64,000 nt of DNA from Chrysomallon squamiferum (taxonomy: Eukaryota; Mollusca; Gastropoda; Neomphalida; Peltospiridae), in contig CM022674.1 of assembly GCA_012295275.1 (NCBI GenBank), positions 10,556,292 to 10,620,291 of the forward strand, in the 5' to 3' direction. The notes beneath the pieces are model-generated. The model was not told the DNA's origin. It saw only the letters and a list, made by a program, of their open reading frames with translations, and did no database searches. Of the stretch, positions 1 through 15,910 are shown in pieces. Both the position numbers and the translations under genes were made by a program. Numbering within the stretch: position 1 is the stretch's first letter; the number at the start of each line of letters is the position of its first letter.

Positions 1-1326
1 CTGTTAATCAGATGAAACTTGTAGATCTCGGAGTGCGCAGACTGCTTCGACTGTACATGATGATGTTTGAATTTTTATCTGGACTCGAATCTCAGGGACT
101 CATCCAACATCCAGAAATAAGAAAATCTGAAAGAGTTGAAGTAAGTCACAAAGTCTTGATTTCATAGTACAAATTATTATATACTTTCATCCATCAGACT
201 TTCTCTCTTTAAACATATCAACTTTTACTAATGTATTTTCAAGATTTATTTTCAAAAATTAATTCAAACAAAAAAAATAAAGCTAACAATGAAAAAATCT
301 TTATTTCAGAATACAGCTGAAAAACAAAGGATGGTTTTAAATATGGCAGTGAAGAAGGCAATGATAACACGCTATCCTGACTTCAACCCATCAAAACACC
401 TGATTTGTGCTGGTCATCAGGCAGCAGTTTCACCTGGATGTAACCTGACCAGTATTTCCCTGGAATCATTTTCAGGTGTCTCTCAGATGATGACCAAATT
501 AGATTTTCAAAACAATTCCATCTCTAGTCTGGATGACGATTTCTTCCAAAATTTTCCTAACATAGTTGAAGTTATCCTGTCCAGAAACCCTCTCACAACT
601 CTGCCATCTTTGGCTTTCTGCAAAAACCTTGTTTGTTTAGATGTCAGTCATAATCGCTTGACCTCACTTCCTGAAGACTTGGTGAATACTAAAGATTCCC
701 TGACCACACTGATAATCACAGATAATCCCCTGGGAAAGATTCCCATGACTGTGACAGACTGCACTAGTCTTGAAGATCTTCAAGCTGACAACATTGGACT
801 GGTATCATTTCTGCCAGATTTGTGCAGAAAACTGACATCTTTGAAAAAACTCTCACTCAATTACAACAAAATTGATAAGTGGTCAGCAAAGTTTCCAGAA
901 AACCTGACAGAACTTGGACTTGCTGGAGTTCCTTTTATCCAGTTACCTGAGGGCACATCCAGTTTCAGCCTTCTACACTTCAATACTTTCTTGGACTCCA
1001 ATGTTATGCTGTCAAATATTCCACAAAAGGTACTTGATTCATTAATAAATTATATAAATTTACCAAATGTTATATAACCTTGTTTTCTGTTAGATAATTC
1101 TTTCTAATATGTTTTCACATTATTGTTGAGGCTTAAGTTTCTGGATAATTATTTTATCAAACAAACTTGTGAACTATATTCTCATCTATTTATTGCAGAC
1201 TTGCTTATTATGACACAAATAATGAGATTTATACACCTGGCTTTAGTTACTTATTGATTTGTTTGTTTGTATGTTGTTTGTTTGGATGTTTGTTTTTATT
1301 TGAACAACATTTTTTTTATTCTAAAA

Positions 1327-1412
<86 letters not shown>

Positions 1413-3895
1413 GTGTATATATATTTATTTTTTTCACTGCATTTTAGGAGAGAATTGAGCTGTATTCTTCAGGATCAAAAACAGAAAACTGGAGTTCAGC
1501 GACATCTCTGTCAGTGAGTGAAATTAATAATCGCCTGGCAAAACACAAGGTTTACAGTCAGCTAGGAAGTGGTCAGTTCTCACCTAGTAAAGGTCAGTTT
1601 AACCAAGTAAATTGAAATAATAAGTAATGAGCTTACATCAGCAGGTTTTTAAAAACTAGTTTGACCTAATTAAGAAACAAAAAATATAAGTAAAAAGTAA
1701 GGTATATTTAGTTCTTATAAGCATATAAAATATATAATGAACCCAAAAGAGAATCAGTAGGTGCCAACTGATTAAAGACACACACACACACACAGATAAA
1801 CACACACTTGTACACAAAGCAATATGAACAAACACACACATTAAATGTCAGCAACAACAAATATATTTACTTATTTATATCAACTATCCCTTATATTATA
1901 AAATCAGATTATGCATATTTTTACCATTCCAGATTTACCCAGATAAGTCTGTTTTACTGTATGTTGTTTAAGAAATTAACATATATTTTTTCCATTCCAG
2001 ATTTTCCCAGTGGAATTCCAGCCACTCTGTTCCAATGTAAGTCACTAGAGAAGTTGAATCTGTCAAATCATGCTTTCAGAGAATTACCTGACAATATTCA
2101 GCAGCTGACAAATCTTCACATTCTTGATCTGAGTCACAGCTACCAGCTAGAGACAGTGTCAGCAGAACTAGCAACTCTGCCACTCACAGGTAATCCTTGT
2201 TAACACCTGCACACTGATACACACAGGTAATATATTGCCACTCACAGGTAATAGTTGTTAACACCTGCACACTGATACACAGGTAATATATTGTCACTCA
2301 CAGGTAATAGTTGTTAACACCTGCACACTGATACACAGGTAATATATTGTCACTCACAGGTAATAGTTGTTAACACCTGCACACTGATACACAGGTAATA
2401 TATTGTCACTCACAGGTAATAGTTGTTAACACCTGCACACTGATACACAGGTAATATATTGTCACTCACAGGTAATAGTTGTTAACACCTGCACACTTGA
2501 TTAAAGATCGTAAAATTTAAATATATGAAATATTTATTAATTCTGTGTTGTTTCAGAACTACATCTCAAAGACTGTCCAGTTCTGAAAACTCCTCCAAAG
2601 GAAATTGTTGCCCGAGGTTTCTCCACCATCTATGGATATTTACGTCGTCTGCGAATGGGATCCGTTCCCTGTAAGAGAACTAAACTGATGATGGTTGGTC
2701 TGGGAGGAGCTGGCAAAACCAGGTAATTTTTTCCATTTCTCTGACAAAAAAGTTCCACCCATTCATCCATCCATTCATCAATATCTAAATCTATATCTAC
2801 ATATATGTATTTCTTTTTAAAATTTACAATTCTTTTTTTAATTTTCTGACTTCACACTTAATAAAATATTTATTTTACAAACATCTCCATTAGCTATTAA
2901 AAACAAATCCTTTTTTCCTGTTCCAGCCTTGTTCGAGCTCTGACAAATATAGATTTCCAGGCTTTTCTGGACTATGATGAGATGATTACTGATGGTATTG
3001 ATATCAGTGAGTGGAAAGTTCCTGTCCAGGATTCGAAAGAACCCATTGTTTACAGTGTCTGGGATTTTGCTGGCCAGACAGTTTACTACAATACACATCA
3101 GGTAATTTTGAAATATCAATTATTAATTATTGGTTTCCAGTGTGTTTACAGAATGTTTTCACATTGTTTGCATACTGTTCACAGTGACTTGGATTTTCAT
3201 GGCCAGACTATATATTACAACACTCATCAGGTGATTTTTACAGTGTGTTTACATATTGTTTATAGTGTCTGGAATTTTTCTGGCCAGACTGTATATTACA
3301 AACCACATCAGTAGATTCTATTAAGAGTTATTTGTTTACTATTTGTTTACTATGTGTTTACACACTGTTTACAGTGACTGGAATTACTATGACCAGACAC
3401 TGCAGTACACATCAGGTGATTTTGTATATCTGTTTAAGAGTTAATTGTTTGCAGTGTGTTTACATAATATGAACAAACTATTTACACATTGTTTACATAT
3501 GTTTACACACTGTTTACAGTCGCTGGGATTTCCTGGCCTGTGTACTACTACAAAATGTTCAACATTACTTTTATATAACACCCATGATGAACAGTTGATA
3601 TAGTACTGTGTAGAAAAGTTATAATATATATTTATTTTCAGTTTTTTCTGTCAAACCGTGCAGTGTATCTGTTACTATGGAACATACGTCTTGGTTACGA
3701 ACATGCTGGTTTGAATTTCTGGTTGAGTTCAATTGCTTGTCATGCTCCACTTGCTCCAATACTGGTTGTAGGAACTCACTGCGACAAGGTTAGAACTGGA
3801 TAATATTTTAACTTCTAGTGCAGCAACTTATTGAGTCACATGAATGATACCATCTGTATATGCAGATATGTGACTGTATGGGTGACACTGATTGT

Positions 3896-3974
<79 letters not shown>

Positions 3975-6900
3975 TTAGAAAAATAAAAACAGAGAGAAAG
4001 AGAGAGACTGACTGATTAGCAGAGCAAAACAGAAATTGATTAGGTTATATGTTTTATTATTTAGGTTGAAAAAACCAGACTTCCTACTGAAGAGTTACAA
4101 AGAAGATTTCCTCAGATCTGTGGTTTTCATTATGTCAGCTCTTACTCAGGGGAGGTAATCATTAATTTATTTATTTATTTTCAAAGCTAAAAAATGCTCT
4201 TTAGAAATTAGTATTTTTATATGGTTTTTAATAATTAATTGAACTGAAAACTATTTATATCCATGCCTTCTCAAATTTTTTTTTATTTAACTTTTAATTG
4301 CTTATATTAATTAATTTTTAAATTATCTTGATTCTGTATTAAAATTTATATCTGTACATACATTAATTTGTATTTATTTATTATTATGTTGTTTTGTGTG
4401 TTTCATTTTCATTTCTTAATTATTGTTGTACTCATTTTACTGTAGATAGTCTGAATCCAAGCATGTTCAACCTTTGAAAATTATGTTTAATTGTCATTAT
4501 TTTATTTTTTTAAACTCAGGGAGTTTCTAATCTGATGAAGGACATTGTAGGTGTGACTCTGAAACAGAAGTACATGGGAGAGCAAATCCCTGAAGCGTGG
4601 TTGAACTTGGAGAAACATCTTCTCAAATACAGAGAACAAAGCCTGGAACTGCTGCCATGGAAAGAGGTGGAGAAAGAAGCTTCATCATGGCACTGAACTA
4701 AAAAACTAAACTTTTTGACCTGTTTTTTGACCTAAAATTAACTAAACTTTTCTGATTTCTGAAACACAGAGGGCTAAACTTTTTAGACTAGAAACACAGA
4801 GGGTAAAACTGAACTAAAATTGAATTAAAATTAACTAAACTTTTAGACTGATTTCTCTGAAACACAGAGGTACTGAACTAAAATTAACTAAACTTTTAGA
4901 CTGATTTCTCTGAACACAGAGGTACTGAACTAAAATTAACTAAACTTTTAGACTGATTTCTCTGAAACACAGAGGTACTGAATTAAAATTAACTAAACTT
5001 TTAGACTGATTTCTCTGAAACACAGAGGTACTGAATTAAAATTAACTAAACTTTTAGACTGATTTCTCTGAAACACAGAGGTACTGAATTAAAATTAACT
5101 AAACTTTCAGAATAATTTTTCTGAATCTGTATTATTAGTATTGTTGTTAGTCCACATATAGATTTTCTGAAAAAACAGAGGTACTGAATTAAAAAAAAAA
5201 AAACTTTTAATAAGGAAAAACACAGAGGTACTGAATTCTGTGACTAAAATTTCAGAATAATTTTTCTGAAAATGCAAATGTACTAATTAATATAGCAAAA
5301 TAAAATATATATTTTAGCAAAATAAATTATATATTTTTGAAATATATATATATATATATATATTATTAATAACTTGAAAATAAGATATATCAGAAAAGTT
5401 AATTCTACTAACTGTATCTTTATATTTGTGTATGCTTTTGTATCTTCATTTATTGTCTGTTTGACCTGTATTTATATCAATTTTTGGTAATATTTTAATT
5501 ACACATCTGTATTTTTTCTTTTTAATAACCTATTTATTAACCTCTATTTTACCTCAATTTATTTTACCTTCTGTTTATTACCTGTATGTTTTCACCTGTT
5601 TCAGATTTACCAAGGTGTGCAGTTTCTTCATGACTTGGGTTCAGTTCAGTTCTTCAACACCGATTTTCTCAGGTCTCAGGTTGTCATTTATCCTCAGTGG
5701 ATTGTTGATGTCATGGCCTGTGTCGTCACGGTACACGTTGGCCCAATACAGGTGAGTTAGACACACACACACACACAGTTAACATTCAAACTAGAAACAG
5801 TCAGCAAATTAGTTTGAGTTTTGAAATTCAAATAAACTAAATAAATACAAAATAAATAAAAAACACAACTAAAATATGCAGAATACACATATATGCTGTG
5901 TGTGCATGTGTGCATGTTAATGATAAACAAAACAGAAACATACATTACCAGGTGGAATTAAAAACAAGTTTTTAATTTTTGAGTTTATATATATTTGAAT
6001 ATTGATGTTTGTCTTACAGAATGGCAAGTTTCAGCACTGTGACATGGCTAAAGTTTGGAAAGATTATCCTAGTGACCTTCACCCCTGGTTACTGCGACTC
6101 ACAGAAGAGTTTGACCTGACCTTCCCAATACCTGATGAAGATGCCAATATTGTTCCTTGTCTTCTTCCAAACGCTGAACCAAAGGTAAACAGTACACGGT
6201 CAACGTCAAATGACTTCATTTTTTCAAAATTATTTGTTTAATAAGCCTTTCACCACTGAGATGTGTATTATAAAATATTTTAAGTATAGTATAAGTAGAT
6301 GATAATCAAGAAAATCAACACAATCATTATAGCTGAGTTTTAAGTACAGAAGAGGACAAAACTGTGATTGCTGTAGGAGTCAGTGTAGATACAGAGAGGA
6401 TCAAATTGTGATAGCTTTGGGAGTCATTGTTAGTATTAGAGGAGGTCAAATTGTGATGGGTTTAGCAGTCACTGTAGCTGCAGAGAGGGTGAGAATGTAG
6501 ATAAGGTCTGAATTGTGACAATTGTAGGAATCCCTGTAAGTACAGAGGTGTAAAAACTGTGATGGCTATTGTAAATCCAGTGGAGGTCAATATTGTGATG
6601 GCTATAGGAGTGACTATAAATGCTAGATGTATTTGAATTACTGACAGATTTATTTTCAATTTTTATCTATATTGTGTTTATTATTTTCAGTACACATGGC
6701 CAGCAGTGGACAAAGAAAAAGGATTTCATGAGACTAAAATGATCTACAAATTTGATTACCTCCCTGCTGGCCTTTTTAACAGAGCTCAGGTAGTTATTTA
6801 TTAATTAATTATTAAATGATATCAGTAAGAGTGAATATTTGTAAATGTTATACATGACAATTTTATTAACACATATAACATGAAATAAGTCTTGTATTAC

Positions 6901-8044
6901 AGAACTCTATCTACTCACTTGCTATGTAAACAGTGTTTATACTGAGTACATACATTGAGTACTCAGTTTTAAATAGAAGATGTAGAAATATTTGACTACA
7001 AGCATATACAAAAAAATACAGTTATAAATAAATATTTCTATGCTTATGTTATGTTTGAAGCTTAATAACAGTGTAATGTTCTGTATTTTATAAAATAAAA
7101 GTATCAGTCAAGTTAGTTCTATGTAAAATTATTGTAATTTTATTTACTGAACATTTATTTAGAAATATCAACATTTATTTATAAACATCAACATTTATTT
7201 ACAAACATCAATATTTATTTGTAAACATCAACATGTAGTTATAAATGTAAACATTTATTTATAAACATTTTTCAGGTTCGACTTCAAGAATTTTCAACAA
7301 AATCTTTGATGTGGAAGAAAGGTTCCATGCTTAACAAGAACAACCATAAAGCTTTGCTGCTTCAAACCAGGTGAGATCAAATTTAGTTATGTCTGAACAA
7401 ACAGCATAAATACATTCTCTATACTTTAGGCTGATTATTGTATTTGTATGTATAATATAAACTAAATTTCATTTATGTATTTTGTATGTTTTCAAGTAAT
7501 TATTTTGTCTCCTGTTGAAAGTTTACATGTAATCATATCAACAGATAGATTTATTGCATTTTATAGGCTTCAGACAATCTGGTTTATTTATTTATTATTA
7601 AAATAAACAAATATCATAAAAATACATTTTTATATTTTTCCAAGTACATATTTCTTTCTTGTAACTTCAGTTATGAAATGAATGACTAGCCCAATCATAA
7701 TGTAATACTTAATTATTCTTACTTGATTCATTATTAATAAGAGGAATATTTTAAACATAACATAATTGTTGTTATTTTGTTTACTGTTCAGTTTGCCAGT
7801 ATTCTGTAAAATATTTTATACTAATAGTACAACATTGTTTTAGATATATCATTTCTGATTGTGTAATCAGAGTGTAGAGGTCTGTTTCTGTGTACACATT
7901 AACTTTCTCACAAAAAGATTTCATCGAATATGAAGTCAAATCATGAAATGCTGAATTTATGGACACGGGATGAATATACAGTGTTATGTCAAAACTTACA
8001 ATGTGTATTATTATGATTACTGTTATTGTTATTATTAGTATTAA

Positions 8045-8096
<52 letters not shown>

Positions 8097-9329
8097 GATG
8101 GTGTTGTTGTTGGTGGTGATGGTGTTACAGATGTTGTTATATATATTCCAGTGACACAGAGGTGGTAGTCAAAGTTCAGGGTTTTAAACCAGAGAATGTT
8201 TTGTTTCTGGTACATGAGGTGTTTGAAACTCTTGTACACGAGTCTTACAGTGGGGTCCATTATGACTTCTCCATTCCGTGCATGGACTGCCAGGCTGAGG
8301 TAAACACTTTGACATCTTCAGAAATTTAATTAATTATCAGTCCTTGATGATTGTTATTAAACTTTATTTATTGAGAATAATACTTTTTGAGGGTGACTAC
8401 TAGAATTTAAACTATTCCAGCAATTCCATTTTTGTTATCCTAATAAAACTAGAAATTTCACTTTTCAGTCTTTTTTATTTTCATAGTTTCAGTTTATTTA
8501 ATAATATTTGCCATAATTAAATTACTCATAGTATACAGAATAATTTTATTTTTAAAGAAAAATTTATATCAGTTTATTTATTTTATTAAATGTATTTAGT
8601 GGAGTGGAGAACCCTGCATGTTTTCTGCATCAAAGATTCGAAGAGCTCTTGAGATGAAAGCTCCATTCCTACAGTGTGACAGTGCTTTTCACATTCTAGC
8701 CATCCCAGAGCTTCAAGGTATATCTGTCGATTAATTAATTTAATATTTATAAATTTCAGTTAAATTGTATCACTAATTCCACTAAAATATACTGAAGTTG
8801 TTAAAATGTATTTATGGTGAGCAAGACATTTTGGAGATGTCTTTTAGAATTTAAACTTTATTAACTATTCTTGCCAAAATTATATATCTGTGTTTTGTGT
8901 GTGTATGTGTGTGTTTAAAGTATACAACTAAATCTATATATAAATATCTTCAACATAAATTTCAAGAAATTAATTATTTTATTTCATCAGCGGTTATGCC
9001 CCCTGACAGAAACACTGACTTTGATGAGCATCTTAGTCGAAGTGTTAGAGAGTTATGTGACCTTGAGGATGCAGTTACCATGACAACATTCTTTTTGTAC
9101 TCCAAGAAAAACATCCCTTCATTGGCTGAAGAGTCCACATTAGTGCATCCTGGGAGAATTATTGAAGATCTGAGAGCATGCAATATCAAAGTGTATGTCA
9201 CATGTACACTAAATAGTTTTAGAGTGACATATTGTACTTTTTAATGAGAAAGTATACATTTTTGTCTCTGTATGTTTTTGTGTTTCTAAGTGTGAGTGTG
9301 AGTGAGTGTAGGTATGTGTTGTATGTTAG

Positions 9330-9365
<36 letters not shown>

Positions 9366-11627
9366 TGTGTGTGAGTGTGTTTGTGGTTGTTTGATTATAG
9401 ATATATAAACAGATGGATAAATAGAGAGAGAAATGTGTTTATATATATGTATATGTACATATAAATGTTTGAGAAAGAAGATAAAAATTATGTATATGGA
9501 TGCATGCATGCTTGTGTTTATATGTGCCTATATCGATTCATAACATTTAAAATATTTACTTTGAAATGTTAAAATTAAATGTTAACTGGTTCCAGGTCTT
9601 TCTGTGACAACCCTGAATCAGCTGATATGGAAACTCTGACACTGTCACTGAAATCAGCCCAGGTAATACAGAATTTTCATCATAGCAATTATAATGTGTC
9701 CAGAAACTTAAACTTTGAAATTGCTGGCTAGTACTGTGTGATCTTATTGTGCATATAATGGTAAAATACATCATATATGTTTATTCATTTTAATCTCAAT
9801 ATAATTAATTACTGTGTTATATATTTTACAATTATTTTTCTGTTAACACATTATTAAGATGTATTCACTGAAAACATTTTGTTTTGCATCCATTCGTTCA
9901 TCTATTCATCTTTCATCCAGCTGTTCATTCATTTATCAGTTAATATAACATATCCACCAAAAAACATACACAGAAAAAATAATAATAAATTTGAACAATG
10001 ACAATATATTTATAACATTTTTAAGTTTAATGTCTATTTTTGATAATCATACTATTATATACTTGCCTCTGTCTGTCATAAGATAGCTTTTAGTTTATTT
10101 ATTTTCTTATTTTAGGTTGTTTTGATTGGAATGTCAGATGAGTTTGTGGAAAATGAACAATGTAAGACTATAATTAGCTACACAAAGGAAACTCTCCATA
10201 AACCAGTTCTGCTTGCTGTTCTTGGCAAAACCTCAAACTGGACAAAAACTAATCTCAACATCATTCTGGGCGAAGAGGTCAGCCATTTTTTATTAATAGA
10301 CCATTAACATTTTTAATCATTAGTTATTTTAATTAATATTTATCAAAAATACATTAATAATGCTTTGTTATTATTTAATTAATATTTTAATTATAGTACA
10401 TTAATATTTTTAATTAGTAGTAAAATATATTTTTTTTATTATTAAAATTTAGAGGATAACTTTAATTTACCAAACTGTTTCATTATTCTTCTGTTTTATT
10501 AATTTATTTATATATAATTTTTCTTTTCTTCTTCAAATTTCTATTCTTTTTATTTTCTGAAAATTGTTTTTTACTTTTATTCTTGTTCAAAGTAATGACA
10601 ACCTAATTAAAATATATGTCATTCAGACTTTGTGTTACAAGATTTGATGCTGTTAATGAATGAACAAACTGTTATTTTAATTGCAGGTGTTTGTGAAACT
10701 TCACGATCCTGCTCGTTACGAGGTGAAGAAAAATGAACTTGTTGAAAAGTTGAAGCTCAAAGCAGGGCACACGAAAAAGGTTTAAAATTACAAGCTTCTT
10801 TATTTTTAAACTTAATTTATCTTACTTATTATTCTTATTTTAAATTATTACAGCAACAAAAACACTGAAATTTTTCTTCTTGATATTATCAAAAACGTTG
10901 ATATTGAAATTTTCTTTTCTTTTCTTTTTTTTGATATTTGTCAAAGGTTGTTTGCTTTTTAGTATTAATTTTTGTTAATGGTCTTCTTTTTTAAAATTTT
11001 ATATGAAAGACTCTGCTTTTTGATATTCATTTTTCCTTATTTTTCATTATATATAAAATATTTCACAGTATATATTTTATAACTTTAAAAGTTAATTTGT
11101 GTATAAGCATGATTTTTCTTCTACCTTACAAATTACAGATGTAATCACTAATGTAATGTAATAAGTATTTACAAATTTTATTTTATTTATTTTTAGAATG
11201 AAGACTTTCCTAAATGTTTCATCAGCTACTGCTGGGCCAACTCAAAACTTGCTAAAGATTCTGGATCGAGATCAGGCCCTGGAGCTATCGGGTGGGGTGA
11301 CCCCAGGAAAGTGAAAGATTTTCTAGAAAGCAAAGGCATAAGCTGCTGGCTGGATGTGGAGAGAATGGGCACGAAGGTAACTTCATAAAATGTTTTCACC
11401 TCTCCTGTATCTGTAATGATAAAGATTTTGACTTCTGTACTGGAGTGACCAGTTTGGCTGTCACAATACAATGAGTTACTACAGAAGCCAGTTATCTGCC
11501 TGGATATTGTCTGCAGTTGAAAGTTAGTACTTAACTCAAATGAAGAGGTGAAACTCTAGAAAGTGCACACTTTAATTATCTATTTGCTCTTCTTGTACAT
11601 TAAAAATAACTAGCACAGATGCTTCAT

Positions 11628-11662
<35 letters not shown>

Positions 11663-12179
11663 TTCTGAGTTCATGTGAATTTGAAATATTTTAAAAGATC
11701 TGGTATTTATATATATATCTGTGTGTGTGTGCACATATATATATGTTACTTAAAGTCACTGGTGTTTTTAATCCTAATGATGACAAGATATTCCTTTGTG
11801 TTTTCCTATTGATTTGAAGGTGTATATTAACATTCCTTGTTTCAAATTGACGCTTTTCTCTTTCATTATTTTGGTGGTATTCCCTATATTAAAATCTTGC
11901 CACTATAGTTATATTTTAAATATTTTGAATAATTTGATTCAAATCATATTATTTACTGAAGAGATAACATGTTCATTTATTTCTGTTGTTTGTTTTAGGA
12001 GGGTTTCTTTGAGGACATTGCAGAAGGTCTCAGGAAAGCCAAGGTCATGGTTGCATGTGTTTCAGATGAGGTATGTTACCATAGTAACAGTGTTATAACA
12101 AGATATGTTTAATGTGATCAGTATAAATCTGAAAATTTTCAGGTTCTTTTTCGTCTTTGTATTTTATACTTTGTAAAAA

Positions 12180-12243
<64 letters not shown>

Positions 12244-15200
12244 TTATTTTATTTCATTTATTTATTTATTTATATATTTATAAAAAATGTTTACTAATTT
12301 TTAATAAAAATAATGTGAGCCTCCATTGAATACACTTTAATATTTTCACCTGGCATAAATATACCAGAATATCCTTAATGGAAGATTGCTACTTCATAAA
12401 TATTCACCTAGCAGTAAATGAATATTATATTGACAAAATATTTTATGCTGATTAAACAGGACTGATGAACTTCCGGATTCTTAAATATTGGTCCATTTAT
12501 TCACTACATTCCTTTTTCTTTTATTTAAATAATAAAAGATAAAAGTGAAATAATAAACTTAGAGTGACATTTTCTCTTTAATTGTAAATATAAAGAGACT
12601 TTTGCCACATTGAAAATATTAATAATAAACAGTAATTTATTGGATGGTAGATTTTTTTTCTTTATACCTCGAACAAGCCTCAACTACTGATTGGGTTAGC
12701 TATTTTATATAAAAATGAGTTAATTGTTAGTTATTAGAATCATTTTCAGAATATGACATTAATTTCTAACCTGTTATTTTCAGTACGTGGAATCCAAGAA
12801 TTGTCGAATGGAATTTCGATTTGGAATTTGTACACTGCGAATTCCTGTTGTCCTAGCCGTAGTTGGTACAGGCTATAAATGGGAGAGGTCAGAGGTCAGT
12901 GATGTTGTTATGGTTAATACTGTGTTTCATAATCACATTGTTGTAAATTTGTAAAAGAATCATTAATGTTTTATAAAAGATATTTATATGTTGATTATTC
13001 TATTGTTATTTTTATTTGATATACGTATATATATTAATAGAGATACATACATACATACATATATATATATATATTATGCTAATATTATGTTTTAATTTTA
13101 ATTTAATTTTATATTTTATTATGATTTTAAATGTATAACCTGCTACGCACAATATACATATCAATCTACATAACAGATAATTTTGCATTGTTCACAGGTA
13201 GGACTGATTTCAGCAGGTAACGAGTGCCCCAAGGTCAATCTGCAGTATGACAATGAGGCTGGACTCCTTGACTTGTACACACTCATCAACGACATTGTCA
13301 GCAAAGCTCCAACAGACACAACTACAACACAGTCGGCATCAGAAATGAGGAAGACAGCATTTCAGGTTAAAATTATTACAATGATTATGTATTTTGTGAA
13401 ACTGTGTAGTTTCTAAAAGGAAAAGAAAAAATACAAAAACTGTATATGTGAGTGTCAGTAAAGTGATTAATATGATGGGTTGGTGTGTAATATGGGTTGT
13501 TATGTTATAGATCAGTACAGATTTATAGAGTATTATAAAAATAAGGTGTGAAATTTTTGTTCAGTACTACTGAATATGTGAATCCTTTTTCTTTCATGTT
13601 GTTTTTTTAATTTTTAATATTCTTACATGTAGGTGCTTCTATCCTTTTTTAAAATACATATTTTTATAACAGTGCTAAATAATTGGTTTTAACAGTTTAG
13701 AGTTGTTTTGTGTATCAGGAGGTTCTTGAGCTAGCACAGAGAAAGTTTTTACGACATCTAGAAAACTACGCCAGCTCACTGAACCGAGATGAGTTTCCGA
13801 ATCTGGTGACCATCGACCTCGCAGACGAGAACAAGAAAGAAGAAGACTCAGCTGAATGTAATGATGCAGTGTTTCATGCCGACGTAGCTGCAATATACGA
13901 GGTTAAGACATTGGACCAGGCAGAACAAGAAGACAAACTACAAAAAGCTCTTGACAGAAAAACTCAGCGGGTCAGTCCAAGATGGTTTACTTTTCATTTC
14001 TTGTTGATATTTAAAAAAGGGAAATACTTTACAAGAAGAAAAGTACAGAATGTTAACAAAATGAATCAGATTTGTTAATTGAAAGTAGAAAGAAAAATGA
14101 AAGACAGATAAAAGCAGCAGTAATAATAGCTAGCCAAAATGACAGATAATAATAGATATAAATGATAAAGAAATATATCCTTATAATTATTTAACTGAAA
14201 ATGAAATGAAGAGACGCCTCATGTTGTTGTTTGGAAATATGGAGAACAAAAAACAAACGAAACTTTGTAAGAAAAAAATTATATCTAATGTTACTATGAT
14301 ATCTATAATTTATACATTGTCATTGCATTTATCTGTTTTTTTTTGTTTCTTCAGGATCAAGAGAGGGAGAGAAAGAAATCTACAAAACAGTCTAAATACT
14401 GTTTTAAAATACTGTGTGAATTTGAACAGGTAAGATTCCAGATATTATGTTGAATACATAAGGTAACAATTAATTTTTGAAATCTTAATAAATTAATTAA
14501 CATACTTATATTACATTAAAAAATGGTTTTATATTAACAGTTATTAACAAACAGACATTTTATATTTGCTGCACAGTGATAATATGAGACAGGAAACTAA
14601 TAACTGCATTCAGCCTGGTAATTAACAATATGGTCTGTTTTATGCACCTTCCCATAGGCAGCACAGTACATACCTACACATTTGATACAAGAGGCGTTCA
14701 TTGGATAAGAAGACATTTATTTTTAAGAAATTGAGGTTTAAAATTCAAAATTAAGATTTTTTGAGCAAATTTTAATGAGTAATAAGGTGTGTCTCATAAC
14801 GCTGAGAAATTAATCTGTAATTTGTTCAGTTCAAATGAAGAGCACAGTTTAATGAAATCAGACTTAGACAAGTTTTTGTTTTTTTAAATAAGTCTTAAAA
14901 GAATCAAAGATGTATTACTCACAGACGCCCACAAACACACACTTATACAAACATATAGACTGTATACAAATAAATTAGGATTTCATTTTTACATTTACCC
15001 ACATATGCAAACCTATATGTGTGATGAAATAGGAGAACCAGTCCAATGTTGTGCAATGTAATTTGGAGTTACAGCCTATTAATGCAGTACAATGCCTCAG
15101 TTTGTTTTTCACCATAAACAGTTTTGAAAACATCTTGACTTTCATGTCTCTGTAGGTTTTTTGCTGAAATCAGTCAATAAAACATGTTCTTTGTGTTTTT

Positions 15201-15871
15201 GTTTCACCTATCAAAATCTTGATTAACAAAATTATGCTAAAACTACACACTTATTTTGCCATGTTTCATCTAAAATCTCTGATATTGCACACCCATGCAT
15301 CACATACCACTGATCTGTAGAATGTGATTTATCTTATTCCATCAAAACCTGAGTTTTGATAATTTTCACCATGTAACTGTTTATCCTATGTAACTGATAC
15401 ATGTGTAGTTTTAGCATAATTATTCTCAGAAGCAGTCAGCTATATATGTATATTCCACCAATAGCAGTCACAATTTATAATTTTTGTACTGATACTAACA
15501 AAGTATTTGATTGTTAATACTGCAGGGTTGGCATTCAGTATCTGAAACGATTCCACTACCTGATTCAATCCATGACGATGAATCATTTCTGAAGTCTGTA
15601 GCACCGTACTGTGCCCGTCTCTTTGCAATTCTCAAACACACCAGTGTCCAGCTCAATTGTCTGACCACAGCTGAAGGAGAGCAGCTGAGGAAGAAACTAG
15701 AGGAGGTAACTAGACTGACCAGTTTTAACACTTATTTATTGACTTAATGATGATTTTTTCTTGTTTTTTTAATTTTTAATGTTTGTTTCATTTAATGTCA
15801 ACTTTATTTTTATTTTATTTTTATTTTTAATTAAAAATATTTATAAGGCATTCTTCAATTTTAGATTCTGC

Positions 15872-15910
<39 letters not shown>

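Noticed and set aside
1254-1517. Ser-Leu repeat open frames
   Set aside because: They are translations of a (CT)n microsatellite in an intron.
2181-2495. CRISPR-like or regulatory array
   Set aside because: Units are direct tandem copies of an exon-donor junction with no spacers.
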